Notes: generated by a model from the sequence alone, not told the origin. Counted from the first letter of the stretch, positions 25,594 through 34,693 are shown. The stretch is DNA of 64,000 bases from Arthrobacter subterraneus (GCF_900099735.1 NZ_FNDT01000001.1:365722-429721); one strand, 5' to 3'. Translations and numbers: made by a program.

Positions 25594-26769
25594 ATGACTG
25601 TGACAGCAATCATCAACGCCCACGTCGTACCGATCGAAGGCGAACCCTTCGACGGAACCGTCGTCATCGAGAACGGGACCATTTCCGCGCTGGGAGCGGA
25701 CGTGACTGCTCCGGAGGGGGCCGACGTCGTCGATGCCGCCGGAAAGTGGCTTCTTCCGGGCTTCGTGGACGCGCATGTGCACCTGGGCACCCATGAGGAA
25801 GGCGAGGGCTGGGCCGGGGACGACACCAACGAGATGACCGACCCTGTCACGGCGGGCGTTCGGGCACTGGACGCGGTCAATCCGTTTGACCCCGGGTTCG
25901 ACGACGCCCTCGCCGGTGGCGTCACCTCGGTCAACGTCAACCCCGGGTCCGGCAACCCGATCGGCGGACTGGCCGTGGCCATCCACACCCACGGCCGCTA
26001 CATCGAGGAGATGGTGCTGCGCTCCCCCAGCGGGTTGAAGTCCGCCCTCGGCGAGAACCCCAAACGCGTGTACGGCGAGAAGAAACAGACACCCTCCACG
26101 CGGCTCGGCACCGCCATGGTGATCCGCAAGGCCTTCATGGACGCCCAGAACTATCTGGGCAAGGCGGACGAGAACGCCCGCGACCCGAAGCTCGAGGCCC
26201 TGGCGATGGTGCTGCGCCGCGAGATCCCCTGGCGCCAGCACGCCCACCGCGCCGATGACATCGCCACCGCCCTGCGCATCGCGGACGAGTTCGGGTATGA
26301 GCTTGTGCTTGACCACGGCACGGAGGCGCACCTGCTGGCCGATGTGCTGGCGGAGCGCGGCGTACCCGTGCTGATCGGCCCACTGTTCACCACGAAGTCG
26401 AAGGTGGAACTGCGCGGACGCTCGATTGCCAATCCGGGCAAGCTGGCGGCGGCCGGCGTCGAAATCTCCATCATCACCGACCACCCGGTCATTCCGATCC
26501 ACTTCCTGGTCCACCAGGCCACCCTCGCGGTGAAGGAAGGGCTGGACCCCGTGGTTGCGCTGCGCTCCATCACCATCAATCCTGCGAAGGTGCTGGGACT
26601 GGCGAACCGCATCGGTTCCCTGGAACCCGGGAAGGACGCCGACGTCGTCCTCTGGAGCGGTGATCCGCTGGATGTGATGCAGCGGGCCCTGAAGGTGTGG
26701 ATCGGCGGTAAAGAGGTCTACCGGTACGACGACGACGCACGCACCGGCGTCGTGGCCCCCCGGGGCTGA
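25594..26769 (+). CDS. Amidohydrolase family metal-dependent hydrolase (391 aa)
   Basis: TIM-barrel amidohydrolase, related to imidazolonepropionase/dihydroorotase-like enzymes. Metal ligands: HVHLG in GFVDAHVHLG near residue 60, later His in RQHAHRADDIATALR and DHGTEAHLLAD, and the catalytic Asp in ISIITDHPVIP. It ends with the usual composite-domain strand (PGKDADVVLWSGDPLD). The substrate of this subgroup is not established. ATG at 25594 is preferred over one 39 bases upstream because GAAAGG lies at the right distance. The next gene starts 1 base after the stop. Confidence 0.88.
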   Translation: MTVTAIINAHVVPIEGEPFDGTVVIENGTISALGADVTAPEGADVVDAAGKWLLPGFVDAHVHLGTHEEGEGWAGDDTNEMTDPVTAGVRALDAVNPFDPGFDDALAGGVTSVNVNPGSGNPIGGLAVAIHTHGRYIEEMVLRSPSGLKSALGENPKRVYGEKKQTPSTRLGTAMVIRKAFMDAQNYLGKADENARDPKLEALAMVLRREIPWRQHAHRADDIATALRIADEFGYELVLDHGTEAHLLADVLAERGVPVLIGPLFTTKSKVELRGRSIANPGKLAAAGVEISIITDHPVIPIHFLVHQATLAVKEGLDPVVALRSITINPAKVLGLANRIGSLEPGKDADVVLWSGDPLDVMQRALKVWIGGKEVYRYDDDARTGVVAPRG

Positions 26770-26770
26770 G

Positions 26771-27223
26771 ATGGCACGTCAGCCCCGTCCCGCGCTTCCT
26801 CCGAAACCGCTAACCATCCGCGCGGCGATCGCCGTGGAGGTACTGGTCAGCGTCCTCTTCCTGATCGCCGGAGGATCCTTCCTGATCTCCGCGGGCGCAC
26901 AGGAGATTGACCGGGCGGGGCTGATCGGCCTCGGCGTGCTGCTCGGTGCGCTCGCTGTCATCCAGCTGGTCCTGGTGCTTGGGCTGCGCCGGGGGAAGCG
27001 CGGCGCGCGGGAACTTTTGACCACGATAGGTTTTGTGGTGGGCATCCCGATCCTGGTCCGGCGGACACCGGGGCTGTCTGTGGTGTCCGCCGTGATGCTG
27101 CTCGGCGTGCTGCTGATGTGGGTCCCCACCTCCACGGCCTGGTTTCAGCAGATCAGTCCCAGACCGCAGAACAAGTGGGTTCGGCTGGCCAGCCGGACGG
27201 TCAGTCCGTTCCGGAAGCGCTGA
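26771..27223 (+). CDS. Conserved hypothetical membrane protein, 3-4 helices (150 aa)
   Basis: Predicted inner-membrane protein with about four hydrophobic segments: AAIAVEVLVSVLFLIAGGSF, LIGLGVLLGALAVIQLVLVL, ELLTTIGFVVGIPIL and VVSAVMLLGVLLMWVPTSTA. Basic N- and C-termini suggest both face the cytoplasm. No domain recognised. It starts 1 base after the amidohydrolase stop and is probably translated from the same message; no functional link is known. Confidence 0.75.
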   Translation: MARQPRPALPPKPLTIRAAIAVEVLVSVLFLIAGGSFLISAGAQEIDRAGLIGLGVLLGALAVIQLVLVLGLRRGKRGARELLTTIGFVVGIPILVRRTPGLSVVSAVMLLGVLLMWVPTSTAWFQQISPRPQNKWVRLASRTVSPFRKR

Positions 27224-27229
27224 CGCTCC

Positions 27230-28384
27230 TTAGAGCCGTGCGAACGCCTTGTCGAGGTCCTCGATGAGATCCTCGACGTCCTCGATACCCACCGAAAGCC
27301 GCACCAGGTTTTCCGGGACGGCGAGTTCGGTTCCCTTCACCGAGGCGTGCGTCATCTCCGACGGGTAGTTCATCAGCGACTCGATGCCGCCGAGGGACTC
27401 CGCGAGCGTAAACAGCTCGGTGGACTCCGCGACCGTCCGGGCGGCCTGCTCCCCGCCCTTGAAGGAGACGGAGATCATGCCGCCGAAGCCGCGCATCTGG
27501 CGGGCGGCGAGCTCGTGGCCCGGGTGGTCCGCCAGGCCCGGGTAGTAGACCTGCTCCACTTCTTCACGGGTGGTGAGCCACTGGGCAATGGCCAGCGCAT
27601 TGGAGCTGTGCCGGTCCATGCGCACGCCCAGGGTCTTCAGCCCGCGGGTGGTCAGCCACGCCTCCATCGGCGCGGACACGGCGCCGACCGCGAACTGGAT
27701 GAAGCCGATCTTTTCGGCGAGCTCTGCGTCGTTGAGGACAACGGCGCCGCCGCTGGCATCCGAGTGACCGCCAATGTATTTGGTGGTCGAGTGCACCACC
27801 ACGTCGGCACCAAAGGAGAGCGGCTGCTGCAGGTACGGCGTGGCGAACGTGTTGTCCACGACCAGAACCGCGCCGGCCTGCTTCGCGACCCCGGCGATCG
27901 CTGCAATGTCGGTGATCTTCATCATCGGGTTGGACGGCGTTTCCACCCAGACCATCCGGGTGTTTCCGGAGGCAACAGCCTTCTCCACGGCGTCGAGGTC
28001 GGACATGTCGACGGCGGAGTTGGTGATGCCCCAGTCACCGAGCACCCTGTTGATCAGCCGGTAGGTTCCGCCGTAGGCATCGTTGCCCAGCACGATGTGG
28101 TCGCCCGGCCGCAGCGCCGCACGGATCAGCGCGTCCTCAGCGGCCAGGCCGGAGGAAAAGCTGAACGCGTGCTCTGCACCTTCGAGGGCTGCGAGCTGCG
28201 CCTGCAGGGAATCGCGGGTGGGGTTGGTGCCACGCCCGTACTCGTAGCCGTTGCGCAGTTGGCCGATGCCGTCCTGGGCGAAGGTTGTGGTCTGGTACAG
28301 CGGCGGGATGACCGCTCCCGTGGTGGGGTCCGGTGCCTGGCCGGCGTGGACCGCGCGGGTGTTGAAGCCGTTTCCTGAAGTCAC
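27230..28384 (-). CDS. metB: Cystathionine gamma-synthase (384 aa)
   Basis: PLP enzyme that joins O-acyl-homoserine and cysteine to cystathionine; the close homologue cystathionine gamma-lyase runs the reverse transsulfuration. Cys/Met metabolism family signature with the PLP Lys at residue 202 in HSTTKYIGGHSDA, SSGLAAEDALIRA and the substrate-binding region ESLGGIESLMNYPSEMTHAS near the end. Synthase and lyase are hard to tell apart by eye; the adjacent cystathionine beta-synthase suggests reverse transsulfuration is possible here. It starts 21 bases after cbs in the same direction. Confidence 0.9.
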   Translation of the reverse strand: MTSGNGFNTRAVHAGQAPDPTTGAVIPPLYQTTTFAQDGIGQLRNGYEYGRGTNPTRDSLQAQLAALEGAEHAFSFSSGLAAEDALIRAALRPGDHIVLGNDAYGGTYRLINRVLGDWGITNSAVDMSDLDAVEKAVASGNTRMVWVETPSNPMMKITDIAAIAGVAKQAGAVLVVDNTFATPYLQQPLSFGADVVVHSTTKYIGGHSDASGGAVVLNDAELAEKIGFIQFAVGAVSAPMEAWLTTRGLKTLGVRMDRHSSNALAIAQWLTTREEVEQVYYPGLADHPGHELAARQMRGFGGMISVSFKGGEQAARTVAESTELFTLAESLGGIESLMNYPSEMTHASVKGTELAVPENLVRLSVGIEDVEDLIEDLDKAFARL

Positions 28385-28405
28385 TGGTTGCTCTCCTTGT
28401 TAGGT

Positions 28406-29782
28406 TTAGCTGCTCAGGTACGTCAGCAGGTCATGGCGCGTAAGTATTCCCACGGGTGCCCCGACGAACGTCACCATGAGGGTATCGCTGTCCTGCAGCC
28501 GCTCGCGTGCGGTGGTCACGGATTCCAGCGAACCGATGATCGGCATCGTTGCGCCCATATGCTCGGAGATCTTGTCGGTGAGCTTGGCCGTGCCGTGGAA
28601 GATCTTCTCGGTAAGCAGGCGTTCGTCGACGGATCCGAGGACCTCCCCCATCACTACCGGAGGCTCCTGGGACAGGACGGGGATGTTGGAGACGCCGAAC
28701 TCATTCATGATCATGATGACATCCCGGACAGTCTCATTGGGATGGGTGTGCACCAGGTCCGGCAGCGCCCCGTTCTTGGAGCGGAGCACCTCGCCGACCG
28801 TTGCCTCGTCACCGCTGTCCATGAACCCGTAGGACTTCATCCAGTCATCGTTGAAGATCTTGCCGAGATAGCCCCGGCCGCTGTCCGGGAGAAGCACGAC
28901 GACGACGTCATCCTCTGTGAGATTCTTCGCCGCCCGCAGCGCGGCCACGACGGCCATGCCCGAGGAACCGCCCACCAGGAGGCCTTCCTCCCGGGCCAGC
29001 CTGCGGGTCATGGCGAAGCTCTCGGCGTCATTCACCGGGATGATCTCGTCAGGAACCGACGGATCATAGGCGTCCGGCCACATGTCCTCGCCGACGCCCT
29101 CAACGAAGTACGGGCGTCCGGTGCCGCCGGAGTAGACCGAGCCCTCGGGGTCCGCTCCGATGATCCGGACCCGGCCGGTCTCCCGGTCCTTCGAGATGTC
29201 CTTCAGGTAGCGGCCCGTGCCGCTGATGGTGCCGCCGGTGCCGACGCCGGCAACGAAGTGGGTGATCCGGCCATCCGTGTCCCGCCAGATTTCCGGGCCG
29301 GTGCTCTCATAGTGGCTGGCCGGTCCGTTGGGGTTGGAGAACTGGTCCGGCTTGAAGGCGCCCGTAATTTCCCGCGTCAGGCGGTCTGAGACGCCGTAGT
29401 AGGACTGCGGGCTGTCCGGAGCCACGGCGGTAGGGGTTACCACCACCTCAGCGCCGTACGCGGCAAGGACGTTGCGCTTGTCCACACCCACCTTGTCCGG
29501 AACCACGAAGATGCACTTGTAGCCGCGCTGCTGGGCAACGAGCGCCAGGCCGACGCCGGTGTTCCCCGACGTGGGTTCGATGATGGTGCCGCCGGGCTTG
29601 AGCTTGCCCTCTTTCTCCGCCGCGTCGATGATCTTGACCGCAATGCGGTCCTTGACCGAACCGCCCGGGTTCACGTACTCCACCTTGACCAGGACCGTAG
29701 CAGCGATCCCCTCCGTCACCTTGTTGAGCTTGATGAGCGGGGTGTTACCGATGAGATCCACGACGGAGTTGGCAAACTTCAT
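28406..29782 (-). CDS. cbs: Cystathionine beta-synthase with CBS pair (458 aa)
   Basis: PLP-dependent synthase making cystathionine from serine and homocysteine. The catalytic half has VEYVNPGGSVKDRIA with PLP Lys 44, EPTSGNTGVGLA and GTGGTISGTGRYLK. The C-terminal ~130 residues carry two CBS motifs (GEVLRSKNGALPDLVHTHPN and the following ERLLTEKIFHGTAKL region) that are regulatory in the family. The ATG at 29782 lacks a ribosome binding site, which may mean a leaderless message; an in-frame start 30 bases upstream is possible but adds unlikely residues. Operon with metB, divergent from the AlkA-like gene. Confidence 0.92.
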   Translation of the reverse strand: MKFANSVVDLIGNTPLIKLNKVTEGIAATVLVKVEYVNPGGSVKDRIAVKIIDAAEKEGKLKPGGTIIEPTSGNTGVGLALVAQQRGYKCIFVVPDKVGVDKRNVLAAYGAEVVVTPTAVAPDSPQSYYGVSDRLTREITGAFKPDQFSNPNGPASHYESTGPEIWRDTDGRITHFVAGVGTGGTISGTGRYLKDISKDRETGRVRIIGADPEGSVYSGGTGRPYFVEGVGEDMWPDAYDPSVPDEIIPVNDAESFAMTRRLAREEGLLVGGSSGMAVVAALRAAKNLTEDDVVVVLLPDSGRGYLGKIFNDDWMKSYGFMDSGDEATVGEVLRSKNGALPDLVHTHPNETVRDVIMIMNEFGVSNIPVLSQEPPVVMGEVLGSVDERLLTEKIFHGTAKLTDKISEHMGATMPIIGSLESVTTARERLQDSDTLMVTFVGAPVGILTRHDLLTYLSS

Positions 29783-29857
29783 GGTTAACAAGTTACCGGT
29801 ACGCACTGACACTTCCCGACGCCGGGACTGTCACCGGTCCGTGCGAGCATTAACGGC

Positions 29858-30820
29858 ATGACCCTCACCGCCACCGCACCGGCCGCGCTGTCGGCCGTTC
29901 TGGAGCCGGAGGGCGCCTATTCACTCCAGGCGTCCGTGAGCCCGCTCCAGTGCGGCCCGAGGGACCCGACCGTGGTTTTCCGGGACGGCGCAGTGTGGAT
30001 GGCCTTCCGTAATGAGGACGGTGCAGTGACACTTCGGCTGACGCAGCGGGGCGGTCTGCGGCAGTGCTCCGTACAGGCCACGGCCTGGGGGCCGGGAGCT
30101 GCGGCCGCCCTGGTGTCCGTGCCCCGCCTGGTGGGGCTGCTGGATGACTGGTCGGGCTTCGACGCGCCTGCCTTTGCCTCCGGGCTGCCCGAGCTTGCCC
30201 GCAAGGGTCGCTATCTGCAGCCGGGCCTCAGGCTGCCGGCAACGGGAAGGATGCTCGACGCCGTCGTGCGCGTGATTCTGGAGCAGAAGGTGACGGGACT
30301 GGAGGCGAAGCGAGCGTGGCGTTACCTGGTGGCACGCTTCGGGGATCCCGCGCCGGCCGCGCCGGACGCTCCGGTCGAACTGCGGCTGCCGCCGACGGCT
30401 GCGCAGTGGCGGCGGGTTCCCTCCTGGGAATGGCACCGGGCCGGAGTGGATTCAAAGCGGTCCGCGGCTGCCCTGCGGGCTGCCGGCGCCGCCTCCGGGC
30501 TGGAGCGGCTGGACGGTATGAATGCGGCCGGTGTCCACGCGGGGCTGTGTTCGATCCCCGGCATCGGCGCGTGGACTGCAGCGGAGGTGCTGCAGCGGAC
30601 GCACGGCTGCCCGGATTCGATTTCGGTGGGGGATTTTCACCTGGCAGCCTTTGTGGGAGCGGCCCTTACTGGTAAGCGCACCGATGACGCCGGGATGCTG
30701 GAGTTGCTCACGCCCTGGGCAGGGCAGCGCCAGCGCGTGGTGCGGATGCTCTACGCGAGCGGGTTCCGGAAGCAGGCGTACGGTCCACGGCTCTCTCCGG
30801 AGGATCACCGGCGGCGGTAG
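29858..30820 (+). CDS. DNA-3-methyladenine glycosylase II, AlkA-like (320 aa)
   Basis: Base-excision repair glycosylase of the HhH-GPD superfamily. The helix-hairpin-helix reads CSIPGIGAWTAAEVLQRTHG, followed by the catalytic Asp region SISVGDFHLAAFVG, in the expected positions (about residues 227-265). VVRVILEQKVTGLEAKRAWR is the preceding conserved helix. The first ~130 residues correspond to a degenerate AlkA N-terminal domain. Removes alkylated bases from DNA. It is divergent from cbs; no ada/ogt genes are seen nearby. Confidence 0.88.
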   Translation: MTLTATAPAALSAVLEPEGAYSLQASVSPLQCGPRDPTVVFRDGAVWMAFRNEDGAVTLRLTQRGGLRQCSVQATAWGPGAAAALVSVPRLVGLLDDWSGFDAPAFASGLPELARKGRYLQPGLRLPATGRMLDAVVRVILEQKVTGLEAKRAWRYLVARFGDPAPAAPDAPVELRLPPTAAQWRRVPSWEWHRAGVDSKRSAAALRAAGAASGLERLDGMNAAGVHAGLCSIPGIGAWTAAEVLQRTHGCPDSISVGDFHLAAFVGAALTGKRTDDAGMLELLTPWAGQRQRVVRMLYASGFRKQAYGPRLSPEDHRRR

Positions 30821-30969
30821 TACCCCGGTCCCCCGTACCGGTTTCCCCGACTTCATGCGTTTTGTAGCACAGTTTGTACAGCCCTCCTCCCATGGAATCG
30901 CCTGGCTGCCTGACTAGGCGCTTCAGAACATGGGAAATCCGGCCCATCCTGCGGCCCGCTTTCGGCGCA

Positions 30970-31012
30970 CAAAGGCCCCGGCTCCCGATAGTGACGGGAG
31001 CCGGGGCCTTTG
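30970..31012 (-). terminator. Strong stem-loop terminator after trxA
   Basis: Perfect 17-bp arms (30970-30986 and 30996-31012), outer ends CAAAGGCCCC and GGGGCCTTTG, with a 9-base loop. It lies 11 bases beyond the thioredoxin stop on the minus strand and also faces the AlkA-like gene, so it may work from both sides. Confidence 0.85.
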
Positions 31013-31022
31013 CGAAGCCTTG

Positions 31023-31418
31023 TTATGCCTGCGGCTGTGCGCCTTCAGCGGAGGCCTTGGCCTGCTGCTCGGCGACCTGTGCATGGACTTCCTTCATGTC
31101 CAGGGCCTTGACGGCGTCCACCAGTTCGGTGAACTGGTTGTTATTCAGCGCGCCCGGCTGGGAGAAGACGAGAACCTTCTCGCGGAACGCCATCAGCGTG
31201 GGGATCGAGGTGATGCCTGCTGCCGCGGCGAGCGACTGCTCGGCTTCGGTGTCCACCTTTGCGAAGGTGACGTCCTCGTGCTGCTGGGAAACGGCGTCAT
31301 ACACGGGAGCAAACTGCTTGCACGGGCCACACCATTCGGCCCAGAAATCGACGAACACAATGTCGTTCGATTCGATGGTCTCGGGGAAGGTTGCCTCGGT
31401 GATGTCAATAGTTGCCAT
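31023..31418 (-). CDS. trxA: Thioredoxin (131 aa)
   Basis: Cytoplasmic disulfide reductase. Active site WCGPC at residues 29-33 in FWAEWCGPCKQFAPVYD, then the cis-Pro loop ITSIPTLMAFREK. A C-terminal tail of about 20 residues (AEQQAKASAEGAQPQA) goes beyond the classical 105-residue fold and is Ala/Gln-rich. Monocistronic with its own promoter; a strong terminator follows. Confidence 0.95.
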   Translation of the reverse strand: MATIDITEATFPETIESNDIVFVDFWAEWCGPCKQFAPVYDAVSQQHEDVTFAKVDTEAEQSLAAAAGITSIPTLMAFREKVLVFSQPGALNNNQFTELVDAVKALDMKEVHAQVAEQQAKASAEGAQPQA

Positions 31419-31534
31419 ATCTTCACGCTAACGAGTTTCCGCCCGGATGTCGCGCCGTGTTCGCTCTGCGCGAGGCCGCTTGGTACAACCCGGCGCACCC
31501 CCGCCGCAGTGATGCGCGGCCGGGCAGGCAAAAG

Positions 31535-31580
31535 CGAAAGGCCCGCACTCCCCTGGTTTTCCGGGTAGTACGGGCCTTCG
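31535..31580 (-). terminator. Stem-loop after tRNA-Tyr
   Basis: Arms CGAAAGGCCCG (31535-31545) and CGGGCCTTCG (31571-31580) pair with one unmatched base around a 25-base loop, ending 8 bases before the tRNA-Tyr 3' end on the minus strand. Confidence 0.6.
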
Positions 31581-31587
31581 TGGCGAG

Positions 31588-31669
31588 TGGCAGATGAGGG
31601 ATTCGAACCCCCGTAGGCTGTGCCAGCTGATTTACAGTCAGCCCCCTTTGGCCGCTCGGGTAATCTGCC
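31588..31669 (-). tRNA. tRNA-Tyr (anticodon GTA)
   Basis: Minus-strand type II cloverleaf of 82 bases: acceptor GGCAGAT/ATCTGCC, anticodon stem GCTGA/TCAGC with loop CTGTAAA giving anticodon GTA, a long variable arm as expected for Tyr, and a T arm GGGGG/TCCCT-type pairing with GTTCGAATC. CCA is not encoded. Confidence 0.95.
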
Positions 31670-31873
31670 GAACGTCTCGTGAAGAGACCACCCGCGGATC
31701 GCCGTCCGCAGGCAAAATAACTTTACAGAACATCCCGCACATAATCGAATCGTGCCCGGGCGGTCTGGAATCCGGCCTTCGGGACCCGTTTCACCTGCAG
31801 ATGAAGCTGCCCTGTCGGAGAGCCCGTGAATTAGGGTAGGAGCAGGAAAACTACCAACCAGAAGGAGGCAACG

Positions 31874-32362
31874 GTGGCCAGCGAATCCACATTCGATGTT
31901 GTGAGCAAGGTCGACAAGCAGGAAGTCGCCAACGCGCTGAACCAGGCCCAGAAGGAGATCGCCCAGCGGTACGACTTCAAGGGAGTCGGCGCCGAGGTCG
32001 ACTTCAGCGGCGAAAAGATCCTCATGAAGGCGAACTCCGAGGAGCGCGTCCTCGCGGTCCTGGACGTGCTGCAGTCGAAGATGATCAAGCGCGGCATCTC
32101 GCTGAAGTCCCTGGACACCGGAGAGCCCTACGCCTCCGGCAAGGAGTTCCGCCTGGAGACCTCCATCAAGGAGGGCATCGCCCAGGATGTCGCCAAGAAG
32201 ATCAACAAGCTCATCCGCGACGAAGCGCCCAAGGGCGTCAAGTCCCAGATCCAGGGTGACGAGCTGCGCGTCAGCTCGAAGTCCCGGGACGACCTGCAGG
32301 CCACCATGGCGCTGCTAAAGAACTTCGACGAGGCTGACCTCCAGTTCGTGAACATGCGTTAG
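31874..32362 (+). CDS. YajQ-family nucleotide-binding protein (162 aa)
   Basis: Small cytoplasmic protein of the YajQ family (DUF520), some members of which bind cyclic di-GMP or nucleic acid. Whole-length match by eye: [20 protein letters not shown] at the start, [40 protein letters not shown] and a C-terminal [19 protein letters not shown]. The GTG at 31871-31873 two residues earlier is also preceded by GAAGGAGG, and the normal family start MASESTFD would use that GTG (as MASES) or a neighbour, so the N-terminus could be 1 residue longer. Monocistronic, followed by a terminator. Confidence 0.92.
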   Translation: MASESTFDVVSKVDKQEVANALNQAQKEIAQRYDFKGVGAEVDFSGEKILMKANSEERVLAVLDVLQSKMIKRGISLKSLDTGEPYASGKEFRLETSIKEGIAQDVAKKINKLIRDEAPKGVKSQIQGDELRVSSKSRDDLQATMALLKNFDEADLQFVNMR

Positions 32363-32383
32363 GCGTTCAAGCCAACCAGACAG

Positions 32384-32422
32384 CGACGGCGGCGCTCCCC
32401 TTCAGAGGGGGCGCCGCCGTCG
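32384..32422 (+). terminator. Stem-loop terminator after the YajQ gene
   Basis: Arms 32384-32400 and 32407-32422 pair over 16 bp with a single bulged T and a 6-base loop (outer ends CGACGGCGGCG and CGCCGCCGTCG). It begins 21 bases after the stop. Confidence 0.8.
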
Positions 32423-32449
32423 TCGTTCTCGATGTCAGACGAACGAATA

Positions 32450-32518
32450 TCCCAACGAACTGCTCGTCTCAGTGGGAATGAGCAGCTCTTTCCCACTGAA
32501 CTGCCGACGTCAGTGGGA
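32450..32518. repeat. Twin 28-bp palindromic units
   Basis: Two related 28-bp units, 32450-32477 and 32491-32518, are separated by 13 bases (period 41). Each is bounded by inverted ends; on the minus strand each starts TCCCACTGA and ends with TGGGA, and both share the inner block CAGTTC. The unit at 32491 is the better palindrome (9-bp outer arms). They lie beyond the htpX stop and after the YajQ terminator, between convergent genes. Confidence 0.8.
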
Positions 32519-32541
32519 CCGTCCGCCTGGAGAGGCCGGAA

Positions 32542-33420
32542 TCAGCTGGGCCGGCCGCCCGCCATACCCTCAAGGCGGGCGATCCGCTGTTCCATCGGCG
32601 GGTGCGACGCGAACAGCTTCTGCACCCCGCCGCCGCGGAACGGGTTCGCAATCATCAGGTGTGAGGTGTTCACCAGCTGCTGGCTCTGCGGCAACGGCGC
32701 CTGCTGGGTACCTCGCTCGAGCTTCCGCAGGGCGGAGGCGAGCGCCAGCGGGTCGCCGGTGAGGCGGGCGCCGTCCTCGTCAGCGTCGTATTCGCGGGTC
32801 CGGCCGATTGCCATCTGGATGAGTCCGGCGGCCAGCGGGGCGAGGAACGCCAGGAGCAGCGCCGCGATCGGGTTCCCGCCCGAGTTCCGGTTCCCGCCCA
32901 TCATGCCGGTGAAGGCGAACATCTGCGCCACCGACGTGATGACGCCGGCGACGGCGGCCGCCACCGAACCGGTCAGGATGTCACGGTTGTAGACGTGCAT
33001 CAGCTCGTGCCCCAACACGCCCCGCAGCTCCCGCTCGTTCAGGATCTGCAGAATGCCCTGCGTACAGCACACGGCGGCGTTCTCGGGGTTGCGGCCGGTG
33101 GCGAAGGCGTTCGGCGCCATCGTGGGCGAGACGTACAGGCGGGGCATCGGCTTGCCGGCCTTGGTGCTCAGCTCCCGCACGATCCGGTACATCGCCGGAG
33201 CCTGCTGTTCCGTCACCGGAACCGCCTTCATGCTTCGGATGGCGAGCTTGTCGCTGTTCCAGTAGCTGTAGGCGATGGAGCCGACGCCGATCAGCGCGAA
33301 AATCCACAGGAACGCCGAGCTGCGCGTGGCCGAGGCGATGACCGCGCCGAAGATGAGGAAGATCCCCATGAGGGACCCGAAAAGCAAGGCCGTCTTGGCC
33401 CCGTTGAAGTGGTTGTGCAC
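32542..33420 (-). CDS. htpX: HtpX-family membrane zinc metalloprotease (292 aa)
   Basis: Inner-membrane M48 protease for quality control of misfolded membrane proteins. Two N-terminal helices ([20 protein letters not shown] and [19 protein letters not shown]) precede the active site HELMH at residues 138-142, and two more hydrophobic segments follow; the third zinc ligand region is [10 protein letters not shown]. Length of 292 aa matches HtpX. A run of Asn/Gly ([13 protein letters not shown]) forms a loop after the third helix. Monocistronic; the twin palindromes lie just beyond its stop. Confidence 0.94.
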   Translation of the reverse strand: MHNHFNGAKTALLFGSLMGIFLIFGAVIASATRSSAFLWIFALIGVGSIAYSYWNSDKLAIRSMKAVPVTEQQAPAMYRIVRELSTKAGKPMPRLYVSPTMAPNAFATGRNPENAAVCCTQGILQILNERELRGVLGHELMHVYNRDILTGSVAAAVAGVITSVAQMFAFTGMMGGNRNSGGNPIAALLLAFLAPLAAGLIQMAIGRTREYDADEDGARLTGDPLALASALRKLERGTQQAPLPQSQQLVNTSHLMIANPFRGGGVQKLFASHPPMEQRIARLEGMAGGRPS

Positions 33421-33483
33421 CTGTTCTCCTTGTTGACTTACCTACCGGTACAACGGCGCTGCGGCCTGGACTGTTCCGGGAAA

Positions 33484-34131
33484 CTAGCGCTCCAAGGCCG
33501 TGCACACACACGCCCGGTTGCCCTCGCCGTCGGCCAGGACGGTGAAGGACGGCGCCTGCGAATCGTCGACGACGACGCCCCCGGCAGCCACGGCAGCGGC
33601 AATGCGCTCCCCCGCCACGTCATGCGGCACCCACACATCGAGGTGGAACCTCTGCCGCGGGGTTTCATGGCTGTCGGTCTCCTGGAACCAGAGGAGCGGC
33701 ACGCGGCCGGAAGGATCGACGACGTCCTCCCCGCGGACATTGCTGGCGTCCCCGGTGAGCAGCGCGGCCCAAAACGGGCCTGCGGCGGCCGGTGCCGCGG
33801 TGTCGAGCGCAAGGTCCACCTCGGCGAGCGCCCCGGGCTGCGGCTTCAAGCCGTGCTCGGCGGCGATTGAACTGATGGTCCGGGCGAGGTCCACGTCCCG
33901 GGAAGTCAGCGCTCCGACGTCGTGGCTGATGAGCAACAGGTCCACGTGCGGGTAGGTGAGGGTGACGTCCGGGTGGTGGTTGGCCGCTTCCGCGGCTTCC
34001 GTGACGGCCGTCAGGAACCGCAGCCCCTTGGTGAAGCTGCCGGTGCGGAAGCGGGCGTGGATGCCCTGGGCCAGCTGGCGCCAGTCGTCGAGCCCTGCTT
34101 CGAGAATCTGTGTGCTGGTGAGCTTGTCCAT
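33484..34131 (-). CDS. Pterin-4a-carbinolamine dehydratase fused to a glyoxalase-like domain (215 aa)
   Basis: The first ~100 residues are a pterin-4a-carbinolamine dehydratase (PhhB/DCoH) domain with the catalytic His-His-Pro segment AANHHPDVTLTYPHVDLLLI and the third conserved His in SHDVGALTSRDVDLA. Residues about 105-215 form a glyoxalase/bleomycin-resistance-like domain (PFWAALLTG, LLWFQETD, RFHLDVWVPHD). Stand-alone dehydratases are about 100 aa, so this is a two-domain form seen in actinobacteria. No aromatic amino acid hydroxylase gene is in this window, so the role in pterin recycling is unproven. Confidence 0.87.
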   Translation of the reverse strand: MDKLTSTQILEAGLDDWRQLAQGIHARFRTGSFTKGLRFLTAVTEAAEAANHHPDVTLTYPHVDLLLISHDVGALTSRDVDLARTISSIAAEHGLKPQPGALAEVDLALDTAAPAAAGPFWAALLTGDASNVRGEDVVDPSGRVPLLWFQETDSHETPRQRFHLDVWVPHDVAGERIAAAVAAGGVVVDDSQAPSFTVLADGEGNRACVCTALER

Positions 34132-34180
34132 GGTCCCAGTATGTCTCGGTCCGGGGCCGGCGCAACGGTTCGCGGGGGTC

Positions 34181-34693
34181 CTATTGGGCGAGGGTCATCG
34201 AGATCTGGTAGCGGTCTGCCCGGTAGGCCGAAATTGAGTATTCGATCGGGCGGCTCGCTTCCTCCGGCCCGGTGAATGACCGGCGGTGGAACAGCAGTAC
34301 CGGGGCGCCGGGGGCGACGTCGAGCAGCCGGGCCGTTTCAACGGACGCCGCTGAAGCCTGCACCGTCTGCTCCACCTTGCGGACCGGATGCCCGGACGCC
34401 GACAGGACCCGGTACAGCGAACCCGTCAGGTCCTCGTCAAGGATCCCGGGCAGCACTGCGGGCGGCAGCCAGGACTCGTCAACGCTGACGGGCGCACCAT
34501 TGGCCAGACGCAGCCGCTGCAGCCGGTAGGCCTGCTCCTCCGCAGGCAACTGCAGGTGGCGCACGGCAGACTCCGGCGGTTCCCCCAGCTCGGCCGCGAT
34601 GACCCGGGTGCTCGGCACAAATCCGGCCGCGCGCATATCCTCGTTGAAGGACGCCAGGTGGAGCACCGAGCGCACCATGCCGTGGGAAACGAA
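34181..34693 (-). pseudogene. 5'-truncated GntR-family regulator (UTRA domain only)
   Basis: The minus strand encodes the C-terminal two thirds of a HutC/NagR-type GntR regulator: [20 protein letters not shown], then the UTRA effector-binding domain through YRADRYQISMTLAQ. The winged-helix DNA-binding domain (normally ~75 residues before FVS) is missing: upstream of the Phe codon at 34691-34693 the sequence is another gene's reading frame on the other strand. Without the DNA-binding domain it cannot act as a repressor. Its lost half and promoter were removed by the same deletion that truncated nagB next to it. Confidence 0.85.
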
